NCBI GenBank assembly: GCA_030606845.1
Contig: JAUWFP010000019.1
Span: 1-17,973 of the forward strand
Length of the DNA stretch: 17,973 nucleotides
Direction: 5' to 3'
Origin: Anaerolineales bacterium
GTDB taxonomy: Bacteria; Chloroflexota; Anaerolineae; Anaerolineales; E44-bin32
Position 1 is the first letter of the stretch; each line of letters starts with the position of its first letter. The position numbers and the translations under genes were made by a program. Shown piece after piece: positions 1 to 8,233 of the stretch. The notes below the pieces were generated by a model. The model had not been told where the DNA came from, ran no database searches, and saw nothing but the letters and a program-made list of their open reading frames with translations.

Positions 1-1990
1 GAGAAGCCTGGCGGTGAAGCAGTTCTTCCCATGGTGCTTCTTCAGCTTCAGGAGATTCGTCACCAAGTTCTTCCTGCCAATAAGCCTTCAACCGCTCGAT
101 TTCCCCATCGGTCACATAAACCCCTTGCAGGCGAACCGGAACGCTCGCTTCCGGGGAGAGGAAAAGCATATCACCCTTCCCCAGCAGCGTCTCAGCGCCA
201 GAAGTGTCGAGGATGACTCGTGAATCAATGCCGGAGGCGACGGCGAAGGAAATCCTGGCAGGGAAATTCGCCTTGATCAAACCCGTTAGAATATCGGTGC
301 TTGGTCGCTGTGTAGCGACGACGAGATGGATACCCGTCGCGCGCGCCATCTGAGCCAGTCGAACGAGCGTGTGCTCCGTCTGGTCCGGCGCCATCATCAT
401 CAAATCCGCCAGCTCATCGATCAAGACAACGATGCGCGGCAAGCGCTCGACACCTTTCTTGCGTCTGGTTTTCCTGTTGTACATTTCGATATCGCGCGCT
501 TTGGTGGACTCCAGGAGCCGGTAGCGCCGATCCATCTCAACCGTACACCAACGTAATACGCCAACAATTCGCTCCAACTCTGTCTCAACCTTGCCCAGCA
601 GATGAGGAAGCTCATTAAAGCGTATCAACTCAACCATTTTTGGATCGATCATCACCAGGCGCATGTCTTCCGGCGTATTGTTCATCGCTAGACAAACAGC
701 GATCGAGGCAATGGATACCGACTTACCTGACCCGGTCGTTCCGGCGATGAGAAGGTGCGGCATTGCCGTCAGGTCGGTGGCGACCGCTGCACCAGCTACG
801 TCTCTGCCCAATCCCAACGCTAACGGAGATGAGATCGACTGAAAGGTGTCCGTTTCCAAAATCGGGCGCAGCCGAACTATCGATGGCTTGCGATTTGGGA
901 CCTCGATACCCACGTACGCCTGTCCCGGAACCGGAGCTTCGATACGCAGGCGTGGAGAGGAGAGGGCCAGAGCCAGATCATTCGCGAGAGCGGATATCTG
1001 AGAGACCCGCACTTTCTGCCTGTGAACCTCACCATCCGAACCTACATGTTCGACATAACCGGGCTCAACTGCAAACTGCGTCACCGACGGTCCGGTACGA
1101 AAATTAACAACTCGCGCTGGTAAGCCAAAATCTGCCAGTGCTTTTTCGATCAGACCTGCAGCAAGGTTAATCTCCCTTGACGTAACGGCGCCTTTTTTCT
1201 CATGATCGAGAATATCCAGCGTTGGCAGCCGGGGGTCGCGCTTTGTGGGTTGGCTTGGTTTTTCATCCGAGGATTGCACAACCTGGAAATTCTTCCGGAA
1301 TTCCCGCGGGAGCCTGCGAACTGATTGGGCTTTCACTGGTTTTTGTGAATCTTGCTGTACCTTCGAAGCTTCTATCTCAGCAAAATTTCCTCTCTCCGTC
1401 AGAGGCGGAGTGCTGCCAATCGTAGAAGATCCTAAACCATCGATCGTCCGCTTGAGGAAATCCCCCACCCCAAGGAACAGAGAAACAAGAAAGATCAAAC
1501 CTAGCACCAGAACCCGACCGAAGCCGCCAAAAATGTCACCCATAAGCCGGGCAAGCCCCCAGCCCACGATACCCCCGCCAGAGCCCGCCTCCGCCTCGGC
1601 TAACCCCATCCCGCTGAACGTCGACATTAGAGCCAAGGCAGCGAAGAGAGCGATTTCCAACGAAACGATTCGAAGCCAGGGTACCTGGACCCAATCACCA
1701 CGGCGTTTCCGGATAGAAAAGCAGACGGGAATACCAAGGAGGATCGGAGCCAGAAATGCCCCATAACCCAAACCCGTTCGTAAAAGCTCAATGAGCGGGT
1801 CTATCAAACCACCACGAGTGAGGCCGAAGAGCCCTAGCAGGATAATTATCGCAACTGCAATAAGAGCAACTGCGACTAAATCACCCATCGAATCCATGAG
1901 CGTTTCGAGCAGAAGACGTGATTCCATCCCTGCTTGATCTTCTGGAATTTCCTTGTTGCTTGAGCTGTTCTTGGGTTCTTTCTTTTTCAT
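1..1990 (-). CDS. ftsK: DNA translocase FtsK/SpoIIIE (C-terminus beyond window)
   Basis: Membrane-anchored hexameric ATPase that pumps chromosomal DNA through the closing division septum. Translating the minus strand from the ATG at 1990-1988 gives 663 uninterrupted residues that run off the left edge. About four membrane segments are visible (roughly residues 37-57, 74-93, 111-127, 158-175), then a short polar linker (about 190-265), the alpha domain, and the RecA-like motor with Walker A GTTGSGKS (417-424), DPKMVEL near 449, Walker B VVLIDE (521-526) and ATQRPS (559-564). The frame ends in an acidic stretch where the linker to the DNA-reading gamma winged helix would begin; that domain lies outside. 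The short linker is SpoIIIE-like rather than the long one of Escherichia coli. No strong Shine-Dalgarno precedes the ATG. It follows the S1 gene by 76 bases and is last in a same-strand cluster that begins with an Xer-like gene. Confidence 0.96.
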   Translation of the reverse strand, partial: MKKKEPKNSSSNKEIPEDQAGMESRLLLETLMDSMGDLVAVALIAVAIIILLGLFGLTRGGLIDPLIELLRTGLGYGAFLAPILLGIPVCFSIRKRRGDWVQVPWLRIVSLEIALFAALALMSTFSGMGLAEAEAGSGGGIVGWGLARLMGDIFGGFGRVLVLGLIFLVSLFLGVGDFLKRTIDGLGSSTIGSTPPLTERGNFAEIEASKVQQDSQKPVKAQSVRRLPREFRKNFQVVQSSDEKPSQPTKRDPRLPTLDILDHEKKGAVTSREINLAAGLIEKALADFGLPARVVNFRTGPSVTQFAVEPGYVEHVGSDGEVHRQKVRVSQISALANDLALALSSPRLRIEAPVPGQAYVGIEVPNRKPSIVRLRPILETDTFQSISSPLALGLGRDVAGAAVATDLTAMPHLLIAGTTGSGKSVSIASIAVCLAMNNTPEDMRLVMIDPKMVELIRFNELPHLLGKVETELERIVGVLRWCTVEMDRRYRLLESTKARDIEMYNRKTRRKKGVERLPRIVVLIDELADLMMMAPDQTEHTLVRLAQMARATGIHLVVATQRPSTDILTGLIKANFPARISFAVASGIDSRVILDTSGAETLLGKGDMLFLSPEASVPVRLQGVYVTDGEIERLKAYWQEELGDESPEAEEAPWEELLHRQAS

Positions 1991-2066
1991 ATCAGTCAAT
2001 GCGGATTGTCAAATAACAACCGAGCGCGCTCTGCTACACACTCGGTAAGCGCTGGACGATCCGTGG

Positions 2067-3086
2067 CTACAGCGCCGGAAGGGATGCGGATGATTCAATC
2101 TCAGGTTCAGATTCCTCTGAAGTCGTCTGTGGGACACTGCGCAGGCTTAGCCCCAAGCGACGGTCTGATGCGTCGATGTGGATAATTCGCACCCTCACCT
2201 GCTCCCCCTCATGAAGGACGTTGCGAGGGTGGAGAAAGCTACCGTCACCCAACTCGGAAACATGAATCAAACCTTCCAAACCCTCCTCAATGCCTATGAA
2301 AGCGCCGAATTTAACCACATTCGTTACAACGCCTTCCACAATCTGTCCGATTGAATACTGTTCATCCACCTTCTCCCAGGGATCCGGCAAAAGCTCTTTC
2401 AGGCTTAAGGCTACTCGGTCCTGATCCTGATCAACAGAGATGATTTGGACCTCTATTTCCTGGCCGCACTCAACGACATCAGATGGGTGCCCGACCCTCC
2501 CCCACGAGAGCTCTGAGACGTGAATCAATCCTTCCACACCTCCCAAGTCGACAAATACACCGAAGCGAGTTATGTTGGTGACTTCTCCCCGCACTCGGTC
2601 CCCTGGGTTTAAAGATGTTAAGAGCTCGACACGCCTTCCTGGTCCGGCGAGTGCTGCACGCTGAGATAGAACAAGCCGTCCACGTTCGGGATCAAACTCA
2701 ATAACTTTCAAACCCATCTGTTTACCAACTTGATCTTCAAGCATCTTAAGTCGCAGTTCATCTTCAAGATCAGGTTGGACGTTCATGAGGTGCGAAAGCG
2801 GAACAAAACCTCGCAGGCTTCGAGCTTCGACGAGTAATCCACCGCGATTGAAGCCTACGATAGGAAGATCAACGACTTCATCTTCTTGATAGAGTTCGCG
2901 GGCCCAGATCCAATCTTCTGGGTCACCTTGATTGATTGTTCGTCTTTCTGAGCCGCCCTCAATTTCCGGTTCGGTATGGTCGACCTGATGCTCTTCCTCT
3001 TCCATGACCGCCGCCCACCACGACTCATCCAGAACTGGCGCTTCTTCGCGCTCGCTCACCTCGTTTGAATCATCATCCAGTGTCAT
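2067..3086 (-). CDS. rpsA: Ribosomal protein S1-like, three S1 domains
   Basis: RNA-binding protein of 339 residues, probably the S1 protein that helps mRNA engage the 30S subunit. An acidic N-terminus (1-60) precedes three S1 OB-folds at about 66-144, 158-231 and 244-316. The first is divergent (GGLLVEARSLRGFVPLSHL) and matches the style of repeat 2 of E. coli S1. Repeats 2 and 3 carry the standard GVFVDLGGVEGLIHVSEL and GAFIGIEEGLEGLIHVSEL cores, joined by a DPWEKV linker typical of S1. So it corresponds to the middle repeats of E. coli S1; that comparison is from memory of the family. AAAAGG lies 8 bases before the ATG and supports the start. It is shorter than the 4-6-repeat S1 proteins, so it could instead be a general S1-domain regulator. 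It sits between the 7TM-GAF gene and ftsK. Confidence 0.88.
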   Translation of the reverse strand: MTLDDDSNEVSEREEAPVLDESWWAAVMEEEEHQVDHTEPEIEGGSERRTINQGDPEDWIWARELYQEDEVVDLPIVGFNRGGLLVEARSLRGFVPLSHLMNVQPDLEDELRLKMLEDQVGKQMGLKVIEFDPERGRLVLSQRAALAGPGRRVELLTSLNPGDRVRGEVTNITRFGVFVDLGGVEGLIHVSELSWGRVGHPSDVVECGQEIEVQIISVDQDQDRVALSLKELLPDPWEKVDEQYSIGQIVEGVVTNVVKFGAFIGIEEGLEGLIHVSELGDGSFLHPRNVLHEGEQVRVRIIHIDASDRRLGLSLRSVPQTTSEESEPEIESSASLPAL

Positions 3087-3164
3087 GCTAAAAACCTTTT
3101 ACCATTCGCCTGCTCAGCTGGGACCAACGAAATTCCGAACGGTTGATAAACTATCCAATGAGAG

Positions 3165-5087
3165 CTACTCCATCTTCTGAGCCACGACCTCTTCTGAGGT
3201 CACTGCCCCTCGTTCCATGTTCGCTATCGTTTCCGCTACCGCCTCAATCGCGACACGTTGTTTCCGGTACAGATCCGCCTCAGACATCGCCAATTTCATG
3301 GCGACATCTCTTACTTTTCTACCCTGCAGAAATTTCATCTCAAGAATATTGTACAGCATCCACTCTGCCGTGAAGCGACGCTCCCCCTCTGGCCGCACCT
3401 GATCGATCGCATGGCGAAGAGTTGCTCTTAAGGCGTTCACGGGGTTCCCTTCATGCTCATCCATTGCCCGCCTGACTACTCGCAGCCCAAGCAGCGGGCT
3501 GCTGGTAAGGCGAGGCCCGCCCCAATAATGGCCAAGCGCTTCACGCACCAACTCCGTTAGCTCCTCTTCGGATCCAATCCCTTCTACCGGGGCTGTGAGC
3601 GCGTCCGAACCAGCATAGCGAGCTTCGGCTCGAATTCTCTGGATCGTCTGAACCTGCGGCACCAGCCGATCGACAATCGCGAAAACCTCTCGCTGCAGTT
3701 TCCTCTCTGTCAACGCTATCGTGGCTCGCTCAAGAAGTGTACTCAGATTTTCCTCTTCTTCTTGCGTGAAATCGGGTACTGGGCCGCGAGCCTGTAACCC
3801 CAAGAAACCGATGACCTCAGCGGGATTAGTTAGGCGAAGCGGGATTAGCCAGAAAACATCCCAAGAGAATACATCCCCTAAAATATCAAACTCCTTGCGG
3901 TTATCGGTGACCATCAACGGGGGAAGATCGTTCGAACCCCGCAGGGGGTCCTCAGAACCAACCGCGACCTCCATTTCCAGGCCCTCTGCACCAACGAGGG
4001 CAACGAATGCTGAATCGCTCCCAAGCAGGGCACAGGTCGCATTGAGGATGGATTCGAGAAATTGCTTGAGATCGCCACTCGTGAGTAAACGCTCTTCCAA
4101 CAACTGAAGCCGGGCGACATCACCGCGATCCTCGCCATAAAAGAACCAGAGTTCGACCGGGCGACGGATAAGCGTAATCAAATATTGGAGGATGAGGATT
4201 GATGCAACCGTGGTGAAGGGGACTACGCGGCTGTTTTCATATCCAAACATCTCTGCCAGCCGATTGACGATGACAGTGAGAGCTAGCACTGTGGATGCCA
4301 CAAAAGGGCCACGAATTATCCATTGAAACAATCGCGCTTTTACTACACGATCGGGAATCTCAACACCAAAGTACGCTACAGCATAGGACATTAACACCAG
4401 CTGAACAGCAACGAAGATGTTGATGACGATTAAAATGCCCCAGAAAAGAACGCCTTGTGAAATTAATGCGGATCCCCCCAGCATCACCCAGGGATACGCC
4501 GCAATCAGTGGGCCGATTGAGCCAGCTAACAGGTAGCGCATCCGTCGTTTGCTAGAGCGCGTCAGGCAGCGTTTGTAAGCTCGCCAGAAGTTATACCCCG
4601 CCAGAATTAAGTTGATGAGCAAGAAAATGCTGAATAGCGGGAAGAGTGGTCCGGGGCGCAAATAAACAACCGACCCGCTAACCACAACCTCAGCGGCGAT
4701 CAACTGAGTGAATGCAACTCCTGCTAAGGTTAACCCGCTTAGAAGATAGCTCAATCCAACGAGGCGCGATCGACGGCCTCTGGATGGTCTTCCCGTGGCG
4801 GCCAGGAGAGCATCGGAAAGTTGCAGATAGGCAGCAGGCACAAAACTAATGCCCAGCCACTGCAATCGCAGCCACACCTCAGCCTCTGCAGGGGAATGGG
4901 TTGTGGCTACGAGCACATCACCAAAATAGACAATGGTTACACATGCCAACAACACTGCCAGGGACCGAGCCACCCTTTCACGCATGTTGAAGGTCAGCGC
5001 GTAGAGCAGCAGCGAGAATGCTGTAATCGTATTACCAGCAGTGAGGATTTGGTTCAGAATGAGCAGCGGTGCAACCATGTCAGACAT
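3165..5087 (-). CDS. Multi-TM (7TM-type) sensor protein with GAF domain, no kinase module
   Basis: A 640-residue integral membrane protein. Residues 1-310 contain eight or nine hydrophobic segments (about 8-33, 41-62, 73-93, 108-134, 146-169, 183-206, 210-240, 255-276, 289-308), resembling the N-terminal 7TM region of some bacterial histidine kinases. A cytoplasmic GAF-like domain follows (about 325-465). The remainder (about 485-625) is mostly helical. It has no H-box, N-box, GGDEF, EAL or PP2C motif. It ends with a conserved-looking segment (561-612) whose part GRKVRDVAMKLAMSEADLYRK (split around 579-599) looks like a helix-turn-helix. By inference this is a receptor that passes a membrane or small-molecule signal to a partner or to nucleic acid. 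The ATG lies 18 bases after the GNAT stop, with no clear Shine-Dalgarno. No known gene name fits. Confidence 0.85.
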   Translation of the reverse strand: MSDMVAPLLILNQILTAGNTITAFSLLLYALTFNMRERVARSLAVLLACVTIVYFGDVLVATTHSPAEAEVWLRLQWLGISFVPAAYLQLSDALLAATGRPSRGRRSRLVGLSYLLSGLTLAGVAFTQLIAAEVVVSGSVVYLRPGPLFPLFSIFLLINLILAGYNFWRAYKRCLTRSSKRRMRYLLAGSIGPLIAAYPWVMLGGSALISQGVLFWGILIVINIFVAVQLVLMSYAVAYFGVEIPDRVVKARLFQWIIRGPFVASTVLALTVIVNRLAEMFGYENSRVVPFTTVASILILQYLITLIRRPVELWFFYGEDRGDVARLQLLEERLLTSGDLKQFLESILNATCALLGSDSAFVALVGAEGLEMEVAVGSEDPLRGSNDLPPLMVTDNRKEFDILGDVFSWDVFWLIPLRLTNPAEVIGFLGLQARGPVPDFTQEEEENLSTLLERATIALTERKLQREVFAIVDRLVPQVQTIQRIRAEARYAGSDALTAPVEGIGSEEELTELVREALGHYWGGPRLTSSPLLGLRVVRRAMDEHEGNPVNALRATLRHAIDQVRPEGERRFTAEWMLYNILEMKFLQGRKVRDVAMKLAMSEADLYRKQRVAIEAVAETIANMERGAVTSEEVVAQKME

Positions 5088-5105
5088 AGAGAATACGGCT
5101 GGATC

Positions 5106-5648
5106 TCAACCGAGTTCCACAGCGAAGAAAAGCGCAATATCCTGATCCGGGTAGTACAGATCACTATATCCCGCGTACAGAAATCCGGTTCTCTGAGCGA
5201 GGCAGATCGCCGGGTAGTTCTTTGTCTGCATCTCCATGAAAAGAAGTCTTCTATCCCTGGCTCGGCACCACTCCTTTCCAGCAGCGAGCAACCTCGAAGC
5301 GATTCCCTGCCTCCTGAAGCGCAGATCTACGACTACGTCCGTTATCCACGCGGATCCTTCAGCAGGGCCATCACTCAACGCCAGGTATCCAGCGGGCTGC
5401 TCTTCCACCTCCGCCAGGAGCAGTGTCTGCAAATGAGTCCACTCATCTGCCAACCGTTTAGGATCTCTTGGATAGACGGCCTGCATCGGGCGTGGTAATC
5501 GCACTTCCCGGAAGGTCACCCCGATCTCGCTTGGCTGCTTGCGGTATGAGAGCTGCCAGACATGATCTGTACTGAATCCATGGTCCATGGACATTAACCT
5601 GGGGATGTCGCTTGATATTGCCTGGCGCACATTTATTTGCTCAATCAT
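5106..5648 (-). CDS. GNAT-family N-acetyltransferase
   Basis: A 180-residue cytoplasmic enzyme expected to move an acetyl group from acetyl-CoA to an amine; the acceptor cannot be told from sequence. The core beta-strand and pyrophosphate-binding loop are clear: ITDVVVDLRFRRQGIASRLL, with the R-R-Q-G-I-A signature at about 112-117. The later part has the usual N-Y-P-A...A-Q-R-T-G-F segment (about 144-156). The length is close to a single-domain RimI-like GNAT plus an extended N-terminus (1-75). GAGGG lies 12 bases before the ATG, a weak ribosome site. It lies 26 bases after the two-TM protein gene and 18 bases before the sensor gene, so cotranscription is likely. Protein-N-terminal or small-molecule acetylation are both possible. 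Confidence 0.9.
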   Translation of the reverse strand: MIEQINVRQAISSDIPRLMSMDHGFSTDHVWQLSYRKQPSEIGVTFREVRLPRPMQAVYPRDPKRLADEWTHLQTLLLAEVEEQPAGYLALSDGPAEGSAWITDVVVDLRFRRQGIASRLLAAGKEWCRARDRRLLFMEMQTKNYPAICLAQRTGFLYAGYSDLYYPDQDIALFFAVELG

Positions 5649-5674
5649 CGTAACTTTTGACCCTCATTGCGTAC

Positions 5675-6376
5675 TTATGGGACGATTTGCAGCTGGATCT
5701 GGCAAGGGAATGGAGCGTTTCCGAGAGTATCGGTAACGACCAGCTGGACCGCATACTGACCAGGCCGGACCAAGCTTGTATCCCAGATTCCTAACAACTC
5801 TGTCTCGTCGTCGCACCCTTGCTCGCATACAGTTTGATTGTTGGCCGAGATTGCCAGCCAGGTGCTTGCCGGCTTTAGATCGTTGTATTCAAGCTTATAG
5901 AAAGCAAAACCCGGGATATTTGCAGCCCCTTTAAAATGCACCTCGCCTTTAACTCTCGCGCCGCTTTCAGGAGAGAAGATCGTCGCATTGAGATTCGCAC
6001 AACCCGCGCCATCAATGCCATCCGGGTCTATTGGCGTCGCTGTCGAAAATGCGGTTCCTTCTTCCCCCTGCCCCAAAATGGGGGTTGCAAGCAGGGAAAC
6101 CGTCGGTATTGCTGTAGGGCGCAGCGAGGCAGGAAGAGCAGGGCTAGCGAAGGTCGTCAAGATGAACACCACGACGATAACGGTGACGGCGAGAGCAAGC
6201 ATTCCCCCTGAGCGTCGCAGCCTGGAGATGGCCCGCTCCCGCTCCAAACCATAGATCGCCACTCGATATGAGTTATACGCTCGCAGAACCGACCCAAAAT
6301 ACACCAGTCCGAGTAATCCCAGGAGGAGAAAAATCCATCTCTGGTTAGCCTCGATTATAAGCAATACTTCTTCCAT
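5675..6376 (-). CDS. Two-TM protein with extracytoplasmic Ig-like domain (unknown)
   Basis: A 233-residue protein I cannot name. Hydrophobic segments at about 13-31 and 58-77 flank an arginine-rich loop (32-57), which by the positive-inside rule is cytoplasmic, leaving both ends outside. A Ser/Thr/Pro-rich linker (78-120) leads to a C-terminal domain (about 126-233) rich in beta strands, with phrases typical of Ig-like folds: ATIFSPESGARVKGEVHFKG, PASTWLAI, LVRPGQYAVQLVVTDTLGN. Four cysteines (126, 184, 188, 225) all lie on the outer side and could form two disulfides. The gene begins 12 bases after punA. A role in the envelope, such as binding a partner or ligand, is inference only. The ATG at 6376 has only a weak GGAAA upstream. 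Confidence 0.78.
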   Translation of the reverse strand: MEEVLLIIEANQRWIFLLLGLLGLVYFGSVLRAYNSYRVAIYGLERERAISRLRRSGGMLALAVTVIVVVFILTTFASPALPASLRPTAIPTVSLLATPILGQGEEGTAFSTATPIDPDGIDGAGCANLNATIFSPESGARVKGEVHFKGAANIPGFAFYKLEYNDLKPASTWLAISANNQTVCEQGCDDETELLGIWDTSLVRPGQYAVQLVVTDTLGNAPFPCQIQLQIVP

Positions 6377-6388
6377 GCATTTCCAATC

Positions 6389-7222
6389 TTATAGTTCTTT
6401 TAAAACTCCACTGACTAGGGCTGTTAATCTTGGGACAATCACATCACCGGCAGCCAAGACTTCTTCGTGAGTCGTCACTGTTGAGCCATCGAGGTTGGCC
6501 TTATTACTAATACCGGATACACCCAGGACGCGCATTCCGCCATGGCGGGCAATGATGACTTCTGGAACGGTGGACATTCCGACGGCGTCAACCCCGATTC
6601 CACGCAGAAACCGTAAATCCGCCGGGGTTTCAAACGATGGTCCAGCAAGGCAGACGTACACACCTTCTTGCAGCGGGATATCACCTTTTTCGGCAACAGC
6701 TCTAGCGATCGACTTCAGCTCCGGATCATATGCCTGGCTCATATCTGGAAAGCGTGGGCCATAAGCGTCTAAGTTCGGACCTCTCAGGGGCGATTGACCG
6801 GCCATTCCAATTAGATTGATATGGTCTGAGATGAGCATGAGTTCGCCGGGTGAAAACTCGGGGTGAACGGCTCCCGCGGCATTGGTAACGATTAGAATAT
6901 TTGCCCCCAGTTTCTGCATAACTCGCACCGGGAGACCTATGCGCTCAATTGAGTGTCCTTCATAGTAATGAGCACGACCTTGTAAAACTAAAACAGGAAC
7001 TCCCTCCAGATGACCAAAGACGAGTTTACCTGAGTGCCCTTCGACCGTTGAAACAGGCCAACCAGGGATGGCATTGACTTCGATGTGCTCCGCACCCTCA
7101 ATTGCCTCCGCTAGCGGACCCAATCCCGAGCCTAAAATCATGCCAATTTTCGGCTCCAATGATGTCGTCTTTCTGATTGCTCCTACTGCATCATCAATAT
7201 CTTGTTCACGAATAAATCCCAT
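6389..7222 (-). CDS. punA: Purine nucleoside phosphorylase, trimeric type
   Basis: Cytosolic enzyme that splits inosine or guanosine with phosphate into the free base and (deoxy)ribose-1-phosphate in purine salvage. All 277 residues match the trimeric (class I) family: GSGLG (31-35), HSGK (63-66), GRAHYYEG (82-89), TNAAGA (113-118), GPSFETPAD (194-202), GMSTVPE (215-221) and SNKA (239-242). Glu198 and Asn240 correspond to the Glu and Asn that give 6-oxopurine specificity in the human enzyme, so hypoxanthine and guanine nucleosides are the likely substrates. The related MTA phosphorylase has a different base pocket and is less likely. AGAGG lies 6 bases before the ATG, inside the end of the xer gene, and the gap to that stop is only 3 bases, so translational coupling is likely. 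Confidence 0.96.
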   Translation of the reverse strand: MGFIREQDIDDAVGAIRKTTSLEPKIGMILGSGLGPLAEAIEGAEHIEVNAIPGWPVSTVEGHSGKLVFGHLEGVPVLVLQGRAHYYEGHSIERIGLPVRVMQKLGANILIVTNAAGAVHPEFSPGELMLISDHINLIGMAGQSPLRGPNLDAYGPRFPDMSQAYDPELKSIARAVAEKGDIPLQEGVYVCLAGPSFETPADLRFLRGIGVDAVGMSTVPEVIIARHGGMRVLGVSGISNKANLDGSTVTTHEEVLAAGDVIVPRLTALVSGVLKEL

Positions 7223-7225
7223 AGT

Positions 7226-8089
7226 CTACCTCTCGTCTTCGCTTCTGGATCGACGGCGATGAATACGAACAGCGTTCGGGCTCGAAAGCCCCAGGAGTGT
7301 TTGCACTTCACGTCGTGATTTACCTTCTTCTAACATATGACTGGCTCGCGAGTGTCGCAATGTGTGCGGCGAAAGGGATCCTTCCAACTCGCTTACAACC
7401 GCCCAGCGTTTAACGACCAGCCACAACCCTTGCCGGCTCAATCCCTGGCCTCGTTGGTTTAGGAAAAGCACATTCTCGGCGACGTTGCGCACGAAGTGGG
7501 GTCGCCCATCACTTAGGTATTTTTGCAGGAGCGTGATCGATTCAGGAATCGCCAACCACTGGGTCCGATCTGGCGGCCTTCGAATGTGTGCATGGTTAAG
7601 ATCGACATCGGGAACTCGGAGCCGAACCATATCCGTGGCTCGGAACCCAGTTTCGTACAGCAGCGAAAGGATTGCTGCATCTCGGATTGCACCTGGAGAA
7701 TAATACTTTCGTGGCGCCAACAGCAACCGATCCAGTTCTTGCTTGCTGAGTGTCCGCGGTTGAGTTCTGCCTAGTGCCGGCCCTTTTAGCAATTCACGGA
7801 AGCGCCGAACGTCCACAAGACCCTGACCAGAGAGGAACTCAAGGTAGGATCTGGCAGCAGCAAGCTTGCGAGAGACCGTCGCCGGTTTGTAGCCCTGCAC
7901 CCCCAGCCAGTCTACATAGTGGATGACAGCCGAAGGAAGAAGCGCATCAGGCGCTAGCGGTGTGCCTGAATGGCTGGCGAGAACACTATAGAACTGGTCG
8001 AGGTCGGTGCCATACGCAGTAATTGTATGTACCGAGGCGTTGTGTTCGTTTTGGAGTTCGTCCAGATATTGTTGGATGGAGCGCTCCAT
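7226..8089 (-). CDS. Xer-like tyrosine recombinase, catalytically degenerate
   Basis: A 287-residue tyrosine-recombinase homologue, numbered here from the ATG at 8089. An N-terminal SAM-like DNA-binding domain (about 1-90, MERSIQQYLDELQ...) is followed by the catalytic domain. The first arginine (GFR, Arg150) and the H-x-x-R box (HTLR, His242/Arg245) are present. The beta-hairpin lysine region reads RRPPDRTQ with no lysine, the LGH motif is LGL (Leu268), and the position of the nucleophilic tyrosine is His277 (codon CAT, 7261-7259). The C-terminal tail after it is short and arginine-rich. It is therefore probably unable to cut DNA. An in-frame ATG at 8119 sits at the predicted transcription start, so I prefer 8089, which has GGGAG 5 bases upstream and begins where Xer proteins normally begin. 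It is the first gene of the cluster that ends with ftsK. Confidence 0.88.
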   Translation of the reverse strand: MERSIQQYLDELQNEHNASVHTITAYGTDLDQFYSVLASHSGTPLAPDALLPSAVIHYVDWLGVQGYKPATVSRKLAAARSYLEFLSGQGLVDVRRFRELLKGPALGRTQPRTLSKQELDRLLLAPRKYYSPGAIRDAAILSLLYETGFRATDMVRLRVPDVDLNHAHIRRPPDRTQWLAIPESITLLQKYLSDGRPHFVRNVAENVLFLNQRGQGLSRQGLWLVVKRWAVVSELEGSLSPHTLRHSRASHMLEEGKSRREVQTLLGLSSPNAVRIHRRRSRSEDER

Positions 8090-8124
8090 TGGGTCTCCCG
8101 ACTGCTCCTTTAAGCTCATTTTAC

Positions 8125-8133
8125 ATTATACCA
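8125..8133 (-). promoter_or_regulatory. Extended -10 promoter of the xer-punA...ftsK cluster
   Basis: On the minus strand this reads TGGTATAAT, a perfect -10 with the TGn extension. No good -35 is seen at 17 bases. Transcription should start near 8118, which falls on the upstream ATG (8119) and argues that translation begins at 8089. Confidence 0.6.
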
Positions 8134-8233
8134 TCGGGCTGCATAAACTTACCATAACTACACCCCCATTGTGACCACTTTGAAAACATAACCTGGAGGT
8201 CTTCACTTTATTTATCCCCCTCGAGATTATCAA

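Noticed and set aside
763..1766. Long plus-strand frames at 763-1107 and 1245-1766
   Set aside because: They are antisense to the well-supported ftsK frame and have low-complexity, Arg/Pro/Ser-rich translations.
8091..8119. ATG at 8119 as the xer start
   Set aside because: The predicted transcription start falls on this codon; the ATG at 8089 has a ribosome site and fits the family N-terminus. A leaderless mRNA is still possible.
8134..8170. dif-like site before the xer gene (gcataaacttaccataac)
   Set aside because: The two halves do not form the 11-6-11 arrangement with a TTATGTTAA-type arm.
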